Positions 34,223 through 45,067 of a DNA stretch of 64,000 nt are shown one piece after another. This stretch comes from Rhodanobacter denitrificans. GTDB taxonomy: Bacteria; Pseudomonadota; Gammaproteobacteria; Xanthomonadales; Rhodanobacteraceae. Made by a program: the position numbers and the translations under genes. The stretch lies in assembly GCA_003241385.1 (NCBI GenBank), contig QFPO01000020.1, positions 77,592 to 141,591 of the forward strand, read 5' to 3'. The notes beneath the pieces were generated by a model, which was not told the origin of the DNA, searched no databases, and saw only the letters and a program-made list of their open reading frames with translations. Each line of letters begins with the position of its first letter. Within the stretch, counting starts at the first letter, position 1.

Positions 34223-34851
34223 GGGGCCGGCTGATCACGCTCGAGGGCGGCGAGGGTGCCGGCAAGAGCACCGTGCTGGCGACCGTGCGCGAGCGGCTCG
34301 TCGCGCACGGCCTGGACGTCGTCGTCACGCGCGAGCCCGGCGGTACGCCGCTCGGCGAAGCGGTGCGCGCGCTCGTGCTCGACCCGGCCTACGGCCCGGT
34401 CTGCGCCGAGAGCGAGCTGCTGCTGATGTTCGCGGCACGTGCGCAGCTGGTCCGCAGCGTGATCGAGCCGGCGCTGGCGGCCGGACGCTGGGTGCTCAGC
34501 GACCGCTACACCGACGCCAGCTACGCCTACCAGGGCGGCGGCCGCGGCCAGCCGGTCGCTCGGATCGCCGAACTGGAGGCCTGGGCGGCCGGCGTGCGGC
34601 CGGACCTGACCCTGCTGCTGGACCTGCCGGTCGCGCAGGGCCTGGCGCGTGCCGGCAGCCGTGCCGCGGCCGACCGCATCGAGGCCGAGCGCGACGACTT
34701 CTTCGAGCGCGTGCGCACGGCCTACCGGGCACGCGCGGCGGCCGAACCGCAGCGCTTCCGCGTGATCGACGCCGCCGCCGAGCTCGGCGCGGTGCAGGCC
34801 GCCGTGACCGCGGCGATCGACGCCTATCTCGCCGCGCAGGCGCCCCGATGA
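34219..34851 (+). CDS. tmk: Thymidylate kinase
   Basis: Tmk phosphorylates dTMP to dTDP. The 210-residue protein has the P-loop LEGGEGAGKSTVLA, the DR(Y/W) motif in WVLSDRYTDASYAYQGGGRG, and TREPGGTPLGEAVR for substrate binding. A LID region follows LLLDLPVAQGLARAGSR. It is full length. The ATG overlaps the mltG stop and its own stop overlaps the holB ATG (both ATGA), so expression is coupled along this segment. Confidence 0.96.
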   Translation: MRGRLITLEGGEGAGKSTVLATVRERLVAHGLDVVVTREPGGTPLGEAVRALVLDPAYGPVCAESELLLMFAARAQLVRSVIEPALAAGRWVLSDRYTDASYAYQGGGRGQPVARIAELEAWAAGVRPDLTLLLDLPVAQGLARAGSRAAADRIEAERDDFFERVRTAYRARAAAEPQRFRVIDAAAELGAVQAAVTAAIDAYLAAQAPR

Positions 34852-35828
34852 GCGCGCCGATCGCGCCGTGGCTGGAACCGGCCTGGCGACGCCTCGACGA
34901 GGCGCTGCGCAGCGGGCGCCTCCACCACGCCCTGCTGATCGCCGGCCCGGCCGGTCTCGGCAAGCGCGCACTGGCCGAGGCCCTGGTCGCCGCGGCGCTG
35001 TGCCAGCAGCGCACCGAGGCCGGGGCCTGCGGCGTCTGCCGCGCCTGCCAGCTGCTGGCGGCCGGCACGCATCCGGACCGCGCCCACGTCAGCTTCGCCG
35101 AGCGCGACGACGGCAAGCTGCGCAGCGAGCTGACGATCGAGCAGATCCGCACGCTGTCGGCGCGCCTGGCCTTGTCGAGCCAGTTCGGCGGCCTGCAGCT
35201 GGCGATCATCGAGCCGGCCGAGGCGATGAACGTCAGCGCCGCCAACGCCTTGCTGAAGACGCTCGAGGAGCCGGCCTCCGACACGATCATGATCCTGGTC
35301 GCCGATCAGGCCGCGCGGCTGCCGGCGACGATCCGCAGCCGCTGCCAGCGCATCGACGTCGCGCTGCCGCCCGAGCGCCAGGCGCTGGACTGGCTGCGTG
35401 CGCAGGGTTTGAACGAGGCCGCGGCTGCCCAGGCGCTCGCGGTCGCGGCCGGCAATCCCGGCCTCGCGCTGGCCTGGAGCGGCGATGGCCGGCTCGAACT
35501 CGGCACCGCCTGCGCCGGCGACCTGAGCGCGCTGGCCGGTGGTCGCGCCACGGCGATGCAGGTCGCCGAGCGCTGGGCGGCCGACCGTCCGGCCGACCGG
35601 CTCTGGTTCGCCGCGGTGCTCGCCGACGAGGAGGCGCAGCGGCTCGCGCTCGGCGAGCGTGGCCGCTTCGGCTTGACCGCCATCGACGAAATCCCGAAGC
35701 TAGCCGCGTGGTTCGCGAAGGCCAACCAGGCGCGCCGGCTGCTCGACACGCCGCTGCGGCCGGAGCTGGTCCTGCTCGAGGTGTTGCGCGCCTGGCCGGC
35801 GGCCGGGCAGGGCGAGAGGAGAATCTGA
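34848..35828 (+). CDS. holB: DNA polymerase III subunit delta'
   Basis: HolB is part of the clamp loader that places the beta clamp on DNA. The 326-residue protein shows the AAA+ features of delta': a degenerate P-loop region (LIAGPAGLGKRALAEALVAA), the zinc-binding cysteine block CGVCRACQLLAAGTHPD, IIEPAEAMNVSAANALLKTL and SRCQRIDV. It follows tmk with a four-base overlap and is followed by pilZ two bases after its stop. The order tmk-holB-pilZ is common in gammaproteobacteria. Confidence 0.94.
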   Translation: MSAPIAPWLEPAWRRLDEALRSGRLHHALLIAGPAGLGKRALAEALVAAALCQQRTEAGACGVCRACQLLAAGTHPDRAHVSFAERDDGKLRSELTIEQIRTLSARLALSSQFGGLQLAIIEPAEAMNVSAANALLKTLEEPASDTIMILVADQAARLPATIRSRCQRIDVALPPERQALDWLRAQGLNEAAAAQALAVAAGNPGLALAWSGDGRLELGTACAGDLSALAGGRATAMQVAERWAADRPADRLWFAAVLADEEAQRLALGERGRFGLTAIDEIPKLAAWFAKANQARRLLDTPLRPELVLLEVLRAWPAAGQGERRI

Positions 35829-35830
35829 CG

Positions 35831-36196
35831 ATGTCCACCCCGCTATCCGGCGGCATGCCGCGCCAGGGCATCCTGTCGCTGGCGATCAAGGACAAGGGCG
35901 CGCTCTACAACGCCTACATGCCGTTCGTGAAGGGCGGCGGCCTGTTCGTGCCGACCACCAAGCGCTACAGCCTCGGCGACGAGGTCTTCATCCTGCTCTC
36001 GCTGATGGACGATCCGGACCGCCTGCCGGTCGCCGGCAAGGTCGTGTGGATCACGCCGCCGGGCGCGCAGGGCAATCGCGCTGCCGGCATCGGCGTGCAG
36101 TTCAGCGATTCGAGCGACGGCGAGATCGTGCGCACCAAGATCGAGACGATCCTCGCCGGCATCCTGACCCAGGAACGTCCGACCCACACGATGTGA
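35831..36196 (+). CDS. pilZ: Type IV pilus PilZ-domain protein
   Basis: PilZ is needed for type IV pilus assembly or function. The 121-residue single-domain protein has FVKGGGLFVPTTKRYSLGDE, VAGKVVWITPPGAQ and AAGIGVQFSD, the core of the fold. It lacks the RxxxR c-di-GMP-binding motif at the N terminus, as the founding pilus PilZ and its Xanthomonas counterpart do. Direct nucleotide binding is therefore unlikely. The ATG at 35831 begins two bases after the holB stop. It is the last gene of the operon. Confidence 0.95.
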   Translation: MSTPLSGGMPRQGILSLAIKDKGALYNAYMPFVKGGGLFVPTTKRYSLGDEVFILLSLMDDPDRLPVAGKVVWITPPGAQGNRAAGIGVQFSDSSDGEIVRTKIETILAGILTQERPTHTM

Positions 36197-36340
36197 GGCC
36201 GGCGCGGCTGCGCCCCCGCCTGATCCGATGCGCCGCGCGTTCGCGCACGATCGTGCCGGACGCTGCGGGACCGCGCGTATAGTATGAGCGCCTGCGTGCC
36301 GGCCCGGCCGGCCGCAGCGGATGATGCAACTCCAGTACGG

Positions 36341-37654
36341 ATGACGCGGAGATCGGTCGTGTTCAGACGTTGGCTGCTCGGAATCCTGGCCGTCGTGGCG
36401 ATCGCCATCGTCGGGCTGTTCGTGATCGCCTGGCGGCCGTCGATCGCGCCGATCGATCCGCCTGCGGCCGGATCGTTTCCGCCCGAGCGCGTCGCGCGCG
36501 GTGCGGTCCTGGCCGGCGCCGGCTACTGCGCGACCTGCCATACCGCTCGCGGCGGCACGCGCTACGCCGGCGGCTATCCGATGGCGACCGCGTTCGGCAC
36601 GATCCATTCGACCAACATCACGCCCGACCCGGACACCGGCATCGGCCGCTGGTCCGAGGCGGCCTTCGTGCGCGCGATGCGCAGCGGCGTCGCGCGCGAC
36701 GGGACGCATCTGTTTCCGGCGTTTCCGTTCGACCATTTCACCAAGGTCACCGATCAGGACCTCGGCGATCTCTACGCGTTCCTGATGAGCCAGTCGCCGG
36801 TCGCGGCGCCGCCGCACGAGAACACGGTGCCGTTTCCGCTCAACGTGCGCGCGCTGCAGGCCGGCTGGAAGCTGCTGTTCCTGCGCAAGGGCGTGTTCGA
36901 GCCCGATCCGGCACGCAGCGAGGCCTGGAACCGCGGTGCCTATCTCGCCGAGGGTCTGAGCCACTGCGGCGCCTGCCATACCCCGCGCAATGCGGTCGGT
37001 GCCGAGCGGCGCAGCGCCGCCTATGCCGGCGCCCTCGTCGACGGCTGGGAGGCGCCGCCGCTGACCGCGGCCAATCCGGCGCCGGTACCGTGGAACGAAG
37101 ACGCGCTGTACGCCTACCTGCGCAGCGGCGTCAGCGCGCTGCACGGCAGCGCGGCCGGTTCGATGTCCGAGGTCGTCCACGAGGGCCTGTCCAAGCTGCC
37201 CGATGCCGACATCCGCGCGCTGGCGGTCTATTTCGCCGACGTCTCCGGTGCGGCCGCGCGCGCTGATCGCGGCGACGCGGCGGTCGCCGCCGCGCTGGCG
37301 GCATCCGGCCAGGCGCCCTCGTCGGCATCGGACACCGGCGCCGAGCTGTATCGCGCGGCCTGCGCGTCGTGCCACTACAACCGCGCGCCGGCGCCGCTGA
37401 CGGCCCGCCCCGAGCTGGCCCTGGTCAGCGCGCTCGGCAGCGACGATCCGACCAATCTGATCCGCGTCGTGCTCGAAGGCATCGGCGTGGACGAAGGCAT
37501 GCCGGGCGTGCTGATGCCGCCGTTCGCGCATCTGAGCGACGCCGAGCTCGCCACGCTCGCGGCGTATCTGCGCCGCACGCGTACCACCCGCCCGCCGTGG
37601 CCGGATCTGGAGGCGAAGATCGCCGAGGTCCGTCGTCACGCCGCCGGCGCCTGA
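36341..37654 (+). CDS. Tri-haem membrane-anchored cytochrome c of a molybdenum hydroxylase system
   Basis: This 437-residue protein is a periplasmic electron carrier. One N-terminal transmembrane helix (LLGILAVVAIAIVGLFVIAW) is followed by three c-type haem sites: CATCH, CGACH and CASCH. The layout matches the cytochrome subunit of alcohol, gluconate and aldehyde dehydrogenases. A longer start at 36284 is possible, but TATAGT at 36278-36283 looks like a -10 box that would put transcription start inside it, so I prefer 36341. It is followed after 22 bases by the [2Fe-2S] subunit. It probably passes electrons from the hydroxylase to the respiratory chain. Confidence 0.9.
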   Translation: MTRRSVVFRRWLLGILAVVAIAIVGLFVIAWRPSIAPIDPPAAGSFPPERVARGAVLAGAGYCATCHTARGGTRYAGGYPMATAFGTIHSTNITPDPDTGIGRWSEAAFVRAMRSGVARDGTHLFPAFPFDHFTKVTDQDLGDLYAFLMSQSPVAAPPHENTVPFPLNVRALQAGWKLLFLRKGVFEPDPARSEAWNRGAYLAEGLSHCGACHTPRNAVGAERRSAAYAGALVDGWEAPPLTAANPAPVPWNEDALYAYLRSGVSALHGSAAGSMSEVVHEGLSKLPDADIRALAVYFADVSGAAARADRGDAAVAAALAASGQAPSSASDTGAELYRAACASCHYNRAPAPLTARPELALVSALGSDDPTNLIRVVLEGIGVDEGMPGVLMPPFAHLSDAELATLAAYLRRTRTTRPPWPDLEAKIAEVRRHAAGA

Positions 37655-37676
37655 CCTTTCGAACGGAGCCGTCGCG

Positions 37677-38141
37677 ATGACCCGTCTGACGATCAACGAA
37701 CGTGAGGTCACCGTCGCCAGCGGCGACGATACGCCGCTGCTGTGGGTGATCCGCGACGAGCTCGGCCTGACCGGCACCAAGTTCGGCTGCGGCATCGGCA
37801 TGTGCGGCGCCTGCACGGTGCACGTCGATGGCCGGGCGATCCGCTCGTGCATCACGCCGGTGGCGGCGGTCGCCGGCACGCGCATCACGACGATCGAGGG
37901 ACTCGATCCGGCCGGCGCGCATCCGCTGCAGAAGGCCTGGATCGCGACCCAGGCGCCGCAGTGCGGCTACTGCCAGTCCGGTCAGATCATGCAGGCCGCG
38001 ACGCTGCTCAAGGATTTTCCCGAGCCGACCGATCGTGACATCGATGCGGTGATGGGCGGCAACCTGTGCCGCTGCATGGCCTATGTGCGGATCCGCAAGG
38101 CGATCCATCTGGCCGCGGCCGAGCTCAAGGAGCGCGAGTGA
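37677..38141 (+). CDS. [2Fe-2S] small subunit of a xanthine-dehydrogenase-family oxidoreductase
   Basis: The 154-residue protein carries two [2Fe-2S] clusters. The plant-ferredoxin-type cluster is in FGCGIGMCGACTVHVDG with a fourth Cys in SCITP. The second is in QCGYCQSGQIMQA and GNLCRCMAYVRI. It is of the isoquinoline 1-oxidoreductase alpha (IorA-like) type. It transfers electrons from the molybdenum site to the cytochrome. It has no signal peptide of its own, so it is likely exported with the large subunit. Its TGA overlaps the ATG of the large subunit (TGATG). Confidence 0.95.
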   Translation: MTRLTINEREVTVASGDDTPLLWVIRDELGLTGTKFGCGIGMCGACTVHVDGRAIRSCITPVAAVAGTRITTIEGLDPAGAHPLQKAWIATQAPQCGYCQSGQIMQAATLLKDFPEPTDRDIDAVMGGNLCRCMAYVRIRKAIHLAAAELKERE

Positions 38142-40438
38142 TGGCCGGCCTGCGCTTTCCTGCGAATCCCGACGCGCCGGCCTCGGCGGCCCGCCGCGGT
38201 TTTCTGATCGGCGCGGCCGGCGCCGGCTTCGTGCTGGCGTTCGCGCGGCCCGGCCGCGTCTTCGCCGATCCGGCCGAGGCGATCGCGGCGTCCGCGTACG
38301 AACCGAACCTGTGGTGCCGCATCGACGCCGACGGCATCGTCACGGTCAACATCATCCGTGCCGAGATGGGCCAGCACGTCGGCACCGCGCTGGCGCGGAT
38401 CCTCGCCGACGAGCTGGAGGCCGACTGGGCCGACGTGCGCATCGACCACGTCGACAGCGACCCCAAGTGGGGCCTGATGGTAACCGGCGGCAGCTGGTCG
38501 GTCTGGCAGAGCTTTCCGCTGCTGAGCCAGGCCGGCGCGGCCGCACGCACCGCGCTGATCGAGGAGGGCGCCAAGCTGCTCGGCGTCGCTCCGTCGGCGT
38601 GTACGGCGCGCGCCAGCACGGTCAGTGCCGGCAGCCGCTCGATCCGCTACGCCGAGATCGTCCGCCGCGGCAATCTGAGCCGGCACTACAGTGCCGACGA
38701 TCTGAAGGCCATGCCGCTCAAGCCGGCATCCGAGCGCCGTCTGGTCGGCCGCGACACGCAGGCGATCGACATTCCCGACAAGACCGACGGCAAGGCCGTC
38801 TACGGCATCGACGCCCGCGTCGACGGCATGCTGTATGCGCGGCCGAAGCTGCCGCCGACGCGCAACGGCTCGAAGGTGGCCGCGATCGACGACGCGGCCG
38901 CCAAGGCGATTCCCGGCTATCACAGCGCGTTGGCGCTGGAGGATCCGTCCGGCACCGTGCCGGGCTGGGTCATGGTGTTCGCCGACTCCTACGCCGCGGC
39001 GATCCGTGCCGCCGATCAGGTGCAGGTGCGCTGGGACAGCGACGACACCGCGCAGGTCTCCGAGCAGCACATCCTCGATCACGGCGCGAAGCTGATCGCC
39101 GATCCGGCCGCTGGCGCCCGCGTATTCGACGACGCCGGCGTCGACGAGGCATTCGCGCAGGCCGCCTCGGTGCTCGAGCGGACCTATACGACCGCCAGCG
39201 TGCTGCATTTCCAGCTCGAGCCGGTCAACGCGCTGGCGTTCGAGAAGGACGGCCGCTGGGAGATCCACACCGGCAACCAGTGGCAATCGCTGATCCTGCC
39301 GACGCTGGCCAAGGCGCTCGGCGTCGGCGAGGACGCGGTCGTCATGCGCACCTACCTGCTCGGCGGCGGTTTCGGCCGTCGCCTCAACGGCGACTACGCG
39401 GTGCCGGCCGCGCTCGCGGCCAAGGCGATCGGCCGGCCGGTCAAGATGGTCCTCACGCGCGCCGACGACGCGCGGTTCGACTCGTTCCGCTCGCCGTCGA
39501 TCCAGCGCGTACGCATGGCCTTCGACGCGGCCGGCGCGGTGACTGCGATGCAGCACGACGCCTGCGCCGGCTGGCCGACCGAGGTCATGGTGCCGGCGTT
39601 CATGCCCAAGGGCGTCAACGGCGTCGCCTACGATCCGTTCGCGATCGCCGGTGCCGACAGCTGGTACGGCGTCGGCGCCCAGCGTGTGCGCGCGCTGTCG
39701 AACGATCTGGCCAACCGCGCGTTCCGGCCCGGCTGGCTGCGCTCGGTCGGGCCGGGCTGGACCAACTGGGCTTCCGAATGCTTCATCGACGAGGCCGCTC
39801 ATGCGCTCGGCGTGGATCCGGTCGAGTTCCGCCTGCGCCTGCTCGACGGCAAGGGCCGCAACGCCGGCAGCGCGCCCAATGCGGTCGGCGGCGCGCTGCG
39901 CCTGGCCGCGGTGATCCGGCGCGCGGCCGAGAAGGCCGGTTGGGGCGGGGCGCTGCCGGCCGACACCGGCCTGGGCATCGCCGCGACGTTCGGCCAGGAG
40001 CGCGACATGCCGACCTGGACCGCCTGCGTCGCGCGCGTGCGCGTCGACCGCGCCAGCGGCATCGTCGTCGCGGAACGGCTGACCCTGGTCGTCGATGCCG
40101 GCACGATCGTGCATCCCGACGGCGCGCTCGCGCAGACCGAGGGTGCGGCGCTGTGGGGCCTGAGCATGGCGCTGCACGAGGGCACGCGCTTCGTCGACGG
40201 CCAGGTACGCGACACCAATCTGGATACCTACACGCCGCTGCGGATCGGCGACGTACCCGAGCTGGACGTCGAGTTCGTCGCCAGCACCGAGGCCGCGGTC
40301 GGGCTCGGCGAGCCGGCGACCACGGTGGTCGGGCCGGCGGTCGGCAATGCGGTGTTCGCCGCGGTCGGCGCGCGCGTGCGCGATCTGCCGATCCGCCCCG
40401 ACGCGGTGCGTGCCGCACTGGCCGGGAAGCCCGGCTGA
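38141..40438 (+). CDS. Molybdopterin-binding large subunit, aldehyde/isoquinoline oxidoreductase type
   Basis: The 765-residue catalytic subunit has a twin-arginine-like signal (ARRGFLIGAAGAGFVLAFA, ending VFA). It then has molybdenum-cofactor contacts such as LLGGGFGRRLNGDYAVPAA, HFQLEPVNALAFEKDGRWEI and VGLGEPATTV near the C terminus, where the conserved Glu acts as base. It is of the single-chain IorB/aldehyde dehydrogenase type and probably periplasmic. The substrate cannot be told from sequence: an aldehyde or an N-heterocycle is possible. It is translationally coupled to the [2Fe-2S] subunit. Confidence 0.92.
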   Translation: MAGLRFPANPDAPASAARRGFLIGAAGAGFVLAFARPGRVFADPAEAIAASAYEPNLWCRIDADGIVTVNIIRAEMGQHVGTALARILADELEADWADVRIDHVDSDPKWGLMVTGGSWSVWQSFPLLSQAGAAARTALIEEGAKLLGVAPSACTARASTVSAGSRSIRYAEIVRRGNLSRHYSADDLKAMPLKPASERRLVGRDTQAIDIPDKTDGKAVYGIDARVDGMLYARPKLPPTRNGSKVAAIDDAAAKAIPGYHSALALEDPSGTVPGWVMVFADSYAAAIRAADQVQVRWDSDDTAQVSEQHILDHGAKLIADPAAGARVFDDAGVDEAFAQAASVLERTYTTASVLHFQLEPVNALAFEKDGRWEIHTGNQWQSLILPTLAKALGVGEDAVVMRTYLLGGGFGRRLNGDYAVPAALAAKAIGRPVKMVLTRADDARFDSFRSPSIQRVRMAFDAAGAVTAMQHDACAGWPTEVMVPAFMPKGVNGVAYDPFAIAGADSWYGVGAQRVRALSNDLANRAFRPGWLRSVGPGWTNWASECFIDEAAHALGVDPVEFRLRLLDGKGRNAGSAPNAVGGALRLAAVIRRAAEKAGWGGALPADTGLGIAATFGQERDMPTWTACVARVRVDRASGIVVAERLTLVVDAGTIVHPDGALAQTEGAALWGLSMALHEGTRFVDGQVRDTNLDTYTPLRIGDVPELDVEFVASTEAAVGLGEPATTVVGPAVGNAVFAAVGARVRDLPIRPDAVRAALAGKPG

Positions 40439-40699
40439 GCGGCGCGGCCGCATGCGCTGGTGCGGCGCACGATTTGCGCGTACACTGAACGGGTTTGCTG
40501 CACCGGCTGCCCGTTTTCCCCGGTACGCCCGCCTCTTCAGGCTTCGAGCCGCGCTCGAATCATCTGCCTGAGACGGCTTCACTCCGCACGTCTTTCGCTG
40601 CGCAAACCCGACGGCCCGGTCCGGTCCGTCCGACAATGAAGCACTTACTCGCAGCGCGGTTTCAAGGGAACGCTCCGGGTCGCAGAACGGAGTATTTCC

Positions 40700-42040
<1,341 letters not shown>

Positions 42041-42167
42041 CGCGCGTCGCAGCCGACAGGTTCGACGCGTTGAATCGGCGACCGGCGGTGCGAACCGCCG
42101 GTCGCAACGCATCGCCGGACCGCTTTTTACCGATCGACCAGCTCAGGCGGCGCTCCCGCGCCGTCGC

Positions 42168-42644
42168 TCAGGATGCGGCGAGCCGCGCCAGGGCCTGCTC
42201 GCGATCGAGTCCCTGCACGCGCAGGTTGTAGTAGTGCTGACAGTCGGCCGAGAAGCTGACGCGGTTGGCCGGCGGCAGCCGTGCCAGCAGCCTCAACAGC
42301 GATACGGCATCCTCGTCCAGACCTTCCTCGGCCAGCATCGTCTGCAACTGCACGGCGCGGTTGGCGATCATGCGCGGGCTTTCGCGGTAGCGCTCGGCGG
42401 CGGTCTGCAGCAAGTCGGTCACCGCCTCGGGCGTCGCATCGTTCGCGCGCGCCGGGGCGGGCAGATGCGCGATCAGCCACGGGGCCGGCGGCGCCGGGTC
42501 GTGGGCGCCGAGCCAGGCCGAGGATTCGGCCGGATCGGCCGCAGCGTCGGTCGCAGTCGCGGACCGCGGTGGCGGTGCCTCCTCGGCACAGGCGATCAGC
42601 ATGCAGGCCAGCACGGCGAGCGCGATCGGACGCAGGCGATTCAT
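42168..42644 (-). CDS. Putative outer-membrane lipoprotein of unknown function
   Basis: A 158-residue protein with a lipoprotein signal: MNRLRPIALAVLACMLIAC, with the lipid-attached cysteine at residue 19 in the box LIAC and no Asp at +2, which favours the outer membrane. The mature part has a Pro/Ala-rich linker and a helical domain (YYNLRVQGLDREQALARLAA). One further cysteine occurs in SADCQHYYN. I do not recognise the family. It is convergent with the helicase gene and divergent from the antiporter. Confidence 0.72.
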   Translation of the reverse strand: MNRLRPIALAVLACMLIACAEEAPPPRSATATDAAADPAESSAWLGAHDPAPPAPWLIAHLPAPARANDATPEAVTDLLQTAAERYRESPRMIANRAVQLQTMLAEEGLDEDAVSLLRLLARLPPANRVSFSADCQHYYNLRVQGLDREQALARLAAS

Positions 42645-42936
42645 GGCGGTACTCCGTGCCGGTCGGTCCGCGCTGCGGCCCGTTCGCGAAAACCCTAACC
42701 CGATCGCGCACGGCGCACCAGCGCCGATCCGGCCGCGGCCGCCCGAGTGATCGGCAGCTCGTCGACGCGGCGTCGACCGCCGATCCGTCGATGTGATCCG
42801 ATCGCGACGATATCGCTTGGAATTTCATCGATCGTCCGCATACTGACGATCGCCGCGGATCGCGATGACCGTCGTTGCCGCGACGCCGCCGACACTGCCG
42901 ATCGCGCGCATCGTCCGGTTCAATCAGGGAGAGCCC

Positions 42937-44733
42937 ATGCCCCATCACACGCCGCTGATCGCCACGATCGTCGCCGGCCTCGTCCTGGCGTTCGCGTTCG
43001 GCATGGTCGCGCAGCGGCTCAGGCTGTCTCCGCTCTTCGGTTATCTGGTCGCCGGCATCTGCGTCGGTCCGTTCACGCCCGGCTTCGTCGCCGACGCCGC
43101 GCTCGCGCACGAACTGTCCGAGATCGGCGTGATCCTGCTGATGTTCGGCGTGGGTCTGCATTTCTCGCTCGGCGACCTGCTGTCGGTCCGCAAGATCGCG
43201 ATACCGGGCGCGATCGTGCAGATCACGATCGCGACGGGTCTGGGCATGCTGCTGGCCTGGGTGCTCGGCTGGACCGTCGGCGCCGGCCTGATCTTCGGCA
43301 TCTGTCTGTCGGTCGCCAGCACCGTGGTGCTGCTGCGTGCGCTCGAGGAGCGCCGCCTGCTCGAGACGATGCGCGGACGCATCGCGATCGGCTGGCTGAT
43401 CGTCGAGGACCTGGTCACGGTCCTGGTCCTGGTCATGCTGCCGGCGGTCTCGGGCCTGCTCGGCGGCAAGGTCGAGGAGGGCGTCGCCAACGACACCGCC
43501 AGCATCCTCGCCGCGCTCGGCTGGACGCTGGCCAAGGTCACGCTGTTCATCGTGCTGATGTTCGCGGTCGGCCGCCGCGTGATCCCGTGGGCGCTCGAGC
43601 GCACCGCCGCGGTCGGTTCGCGCGAGCTGTTCACGCTGGCGATCCTCGCGATCTCGCTCGGCGTGGCCTACATGTCCTCGGCACTGTTCGACGTCTCGTT
43701 CGCGCTCGGCGCGTTCCTGGCCGGCGTCGTGCTCAACGAGTCCAAGCTCAGCCACGAGGCCGCCAACGATTCGCTGCCGATGCGCGACGCGTTCGCGGTG
43801 CTGTTCTTCGTTTCGGTCGGCATGCTGTTCGATCCGAGGATCCTGATCGAGCAGCCGATCGCCGTGCTCGCGACGTTCCTGATCATCACGGTCGGCAAGT
43901 CGCTCGGCGCCTTGTTCATCGTGCGCGCGTTCGGCCATCCGCTGCAGACCAGCCTGACGATCGCGACCGCACTCGCGCAGATCGGCGAGTTCTCGTTCAT
44001 CCTGGCCGCGCTCGGCGTCAGTCTCGGCCTGCTCAGCGAGGACGGACGCAATCTGATCCTCGCCAGCGCGCTGCTGTCGATCATCGTCAATCCGATGCTG
44101 TTCGTCGCGCTGGATCGCTGGACCGCGCGGCGCGACGCCGAGAAGAACGCGATCAAGGCCGCCGAGGCGCAGGCCGCCTCGGACCGCGAGGCCGCCCACG
44201 CCGACGACGACTTCCTGCCCGATCGCGCGCTGATCCCGGCACGCGACCACATCATCCTGATCGGCTTCGGCCGCGTCGGCTCGCGCGTCGGCAAGGCGCT
44301 GCACGAGCGCGACATCCCGCTGGTGCTGATCGAGTCCGACCGCGACGACTGCGTCGCCGCGCGCGGCCTCGGCATCCCGTGCATCCTCGGCAATGCGGTC
44401 GCGCCGCAGGTGCTGGCCGACGCGAACCTGTCGACGGCCCTGGTGCTGCTGGTCGCGATCCCGCAGACGCTCGAGGCCGGTCCGATCATCCGGCAGGCGC
44501 GCGAGGTCAATCCGGCGCTGGCGATCCTCGCGCGCGCGCATTCGGACGACGAGGTCGCCTACCTGCTCAAGGCCGGTGCCGACGCGACGATCATGGGCGA
44601 GAGCGAGATCGCGCGCAGCATGTGCGACTCGGTGGAGTCGCTGATCCGCCTCGCGCCGCGCCTGCAGAACGGCGGCGATGCGGCCGACGAGCCGCCGCCG
44701 ACCTCGGCGCCGAACAGTCCGCAGGCGGCCTGA
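42937..44733 (+). CDS. ybaL: Kef/YbaL-type cation:proton antiporter with RCK domain
   Basis: The 598-residue inner-membrane protein has about 12 transmembrane helices of the Na+/H+ exchanger type (residues 1-390, for example YLVAGICVGPFTPGF and FALGAFLAGVVLNES). A linker follows, then a TrkA-N/RCK domain with the Rossmann GFGRVGSRVGKAL (about residue 440) and a downstream DRDD stretch. It is of the YbaL subgroup and probably exports K+ in exchange for protons, gated by nucleotide. The ATG at 42937 follows AGGGAGAG. It is transcribed alone. Confidence 0.9.
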   Translation: MPHHTPLIATIVAGLVLAFAFGMVAQRLRLSPLFGYLVAGICVGPFTPGFVADAALAHELSEIGVILLMFGVGLHFSLGDLLSVRKIAIPGAIVQITIATGLGMLLAWVLGWTVGAGLIFGICLSVASTVVLLRALEERRLLETMRGRIAIGWLIVEDLVTVLVLVMLPAVSGLLGGKVEEGVANDTASILAALGWTLAKVTLFIVLMFAVGRRVIPWALERTAAVGSRELFTLAILAISLGVAYMSSALFDVSFALGAFLAGVVLNESKLSHEAANDSLPMRDAFAVLFFVSVGMLFDPRILIEQPIAVLATFLIITVGKSLGALFIVRAFGHPLQTSLTIATALAQIGEFSFILAALGVSLGLLSEDGRNLILASALLSIIVNPMLFVALDRWTARRDAEKNAIKAAEAQAASDREAAHADDDFLPDRALIPARDHIILIGFGRVGSRVGKALHERDIPLVLIESDRDDCVAARGLGIPCILGNAVAPQVLADANLSTALVLLVAIPQTLEAGPIIRQAREVNPALAILARAHSDDEVAYLLKAGADATIMGESEIARSMCDSVESLIRLAPRLQNGGDAADEPPPTSAPNSPQAA

Positions 44734-45067
44734 GCGGCCGAGCGTGCTCCGGCGCGCGTGACCGCGACCGTCACCGGACGGCTTCGTTCCGCCCGGTGAC
44801 GACACGTTCGGCGACATCACGCACACCGACATCACGCACACCGACAGACGACCGGTTGCGCGATACGACGAGCCGCCGATGTCGCGGCGCTGCCGGCAGC
44901 GTCGGTGACGCTCGCGAGGCAGGCCTCGCGTAGCGGTATCGAAGGGTGTTCGCCTCGACCGACGGCTCCACCGCTTCGCTCCCTGTGAGGTGCCTCCGCC
45001 CGGAGCAGGCGGCCTGCCATGCATCGGCGCGCGTCGCGGCATCTCGTGCCGATCGATTCGGCGCCGT
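44734..45067. other. Intergenic region between the antiporter and the KTSC gene
   Basis: The 334 bases between these convergent genes show no supported gene. A perfect 15-bp tandem duplication (CGACATCACGCACAC twice, 44812-44841) lies within. No clear terminator with a T tract was seen. Confidence 0.5.
44812..44841. repeat. 15-bp tandem duplication
   Basis: CGACATCACGCACAC occurs twice head to tail and is followed by CGACAG, the start of a third partial copy. It is non-coding in either annotated gene. Confidence 0.8.
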
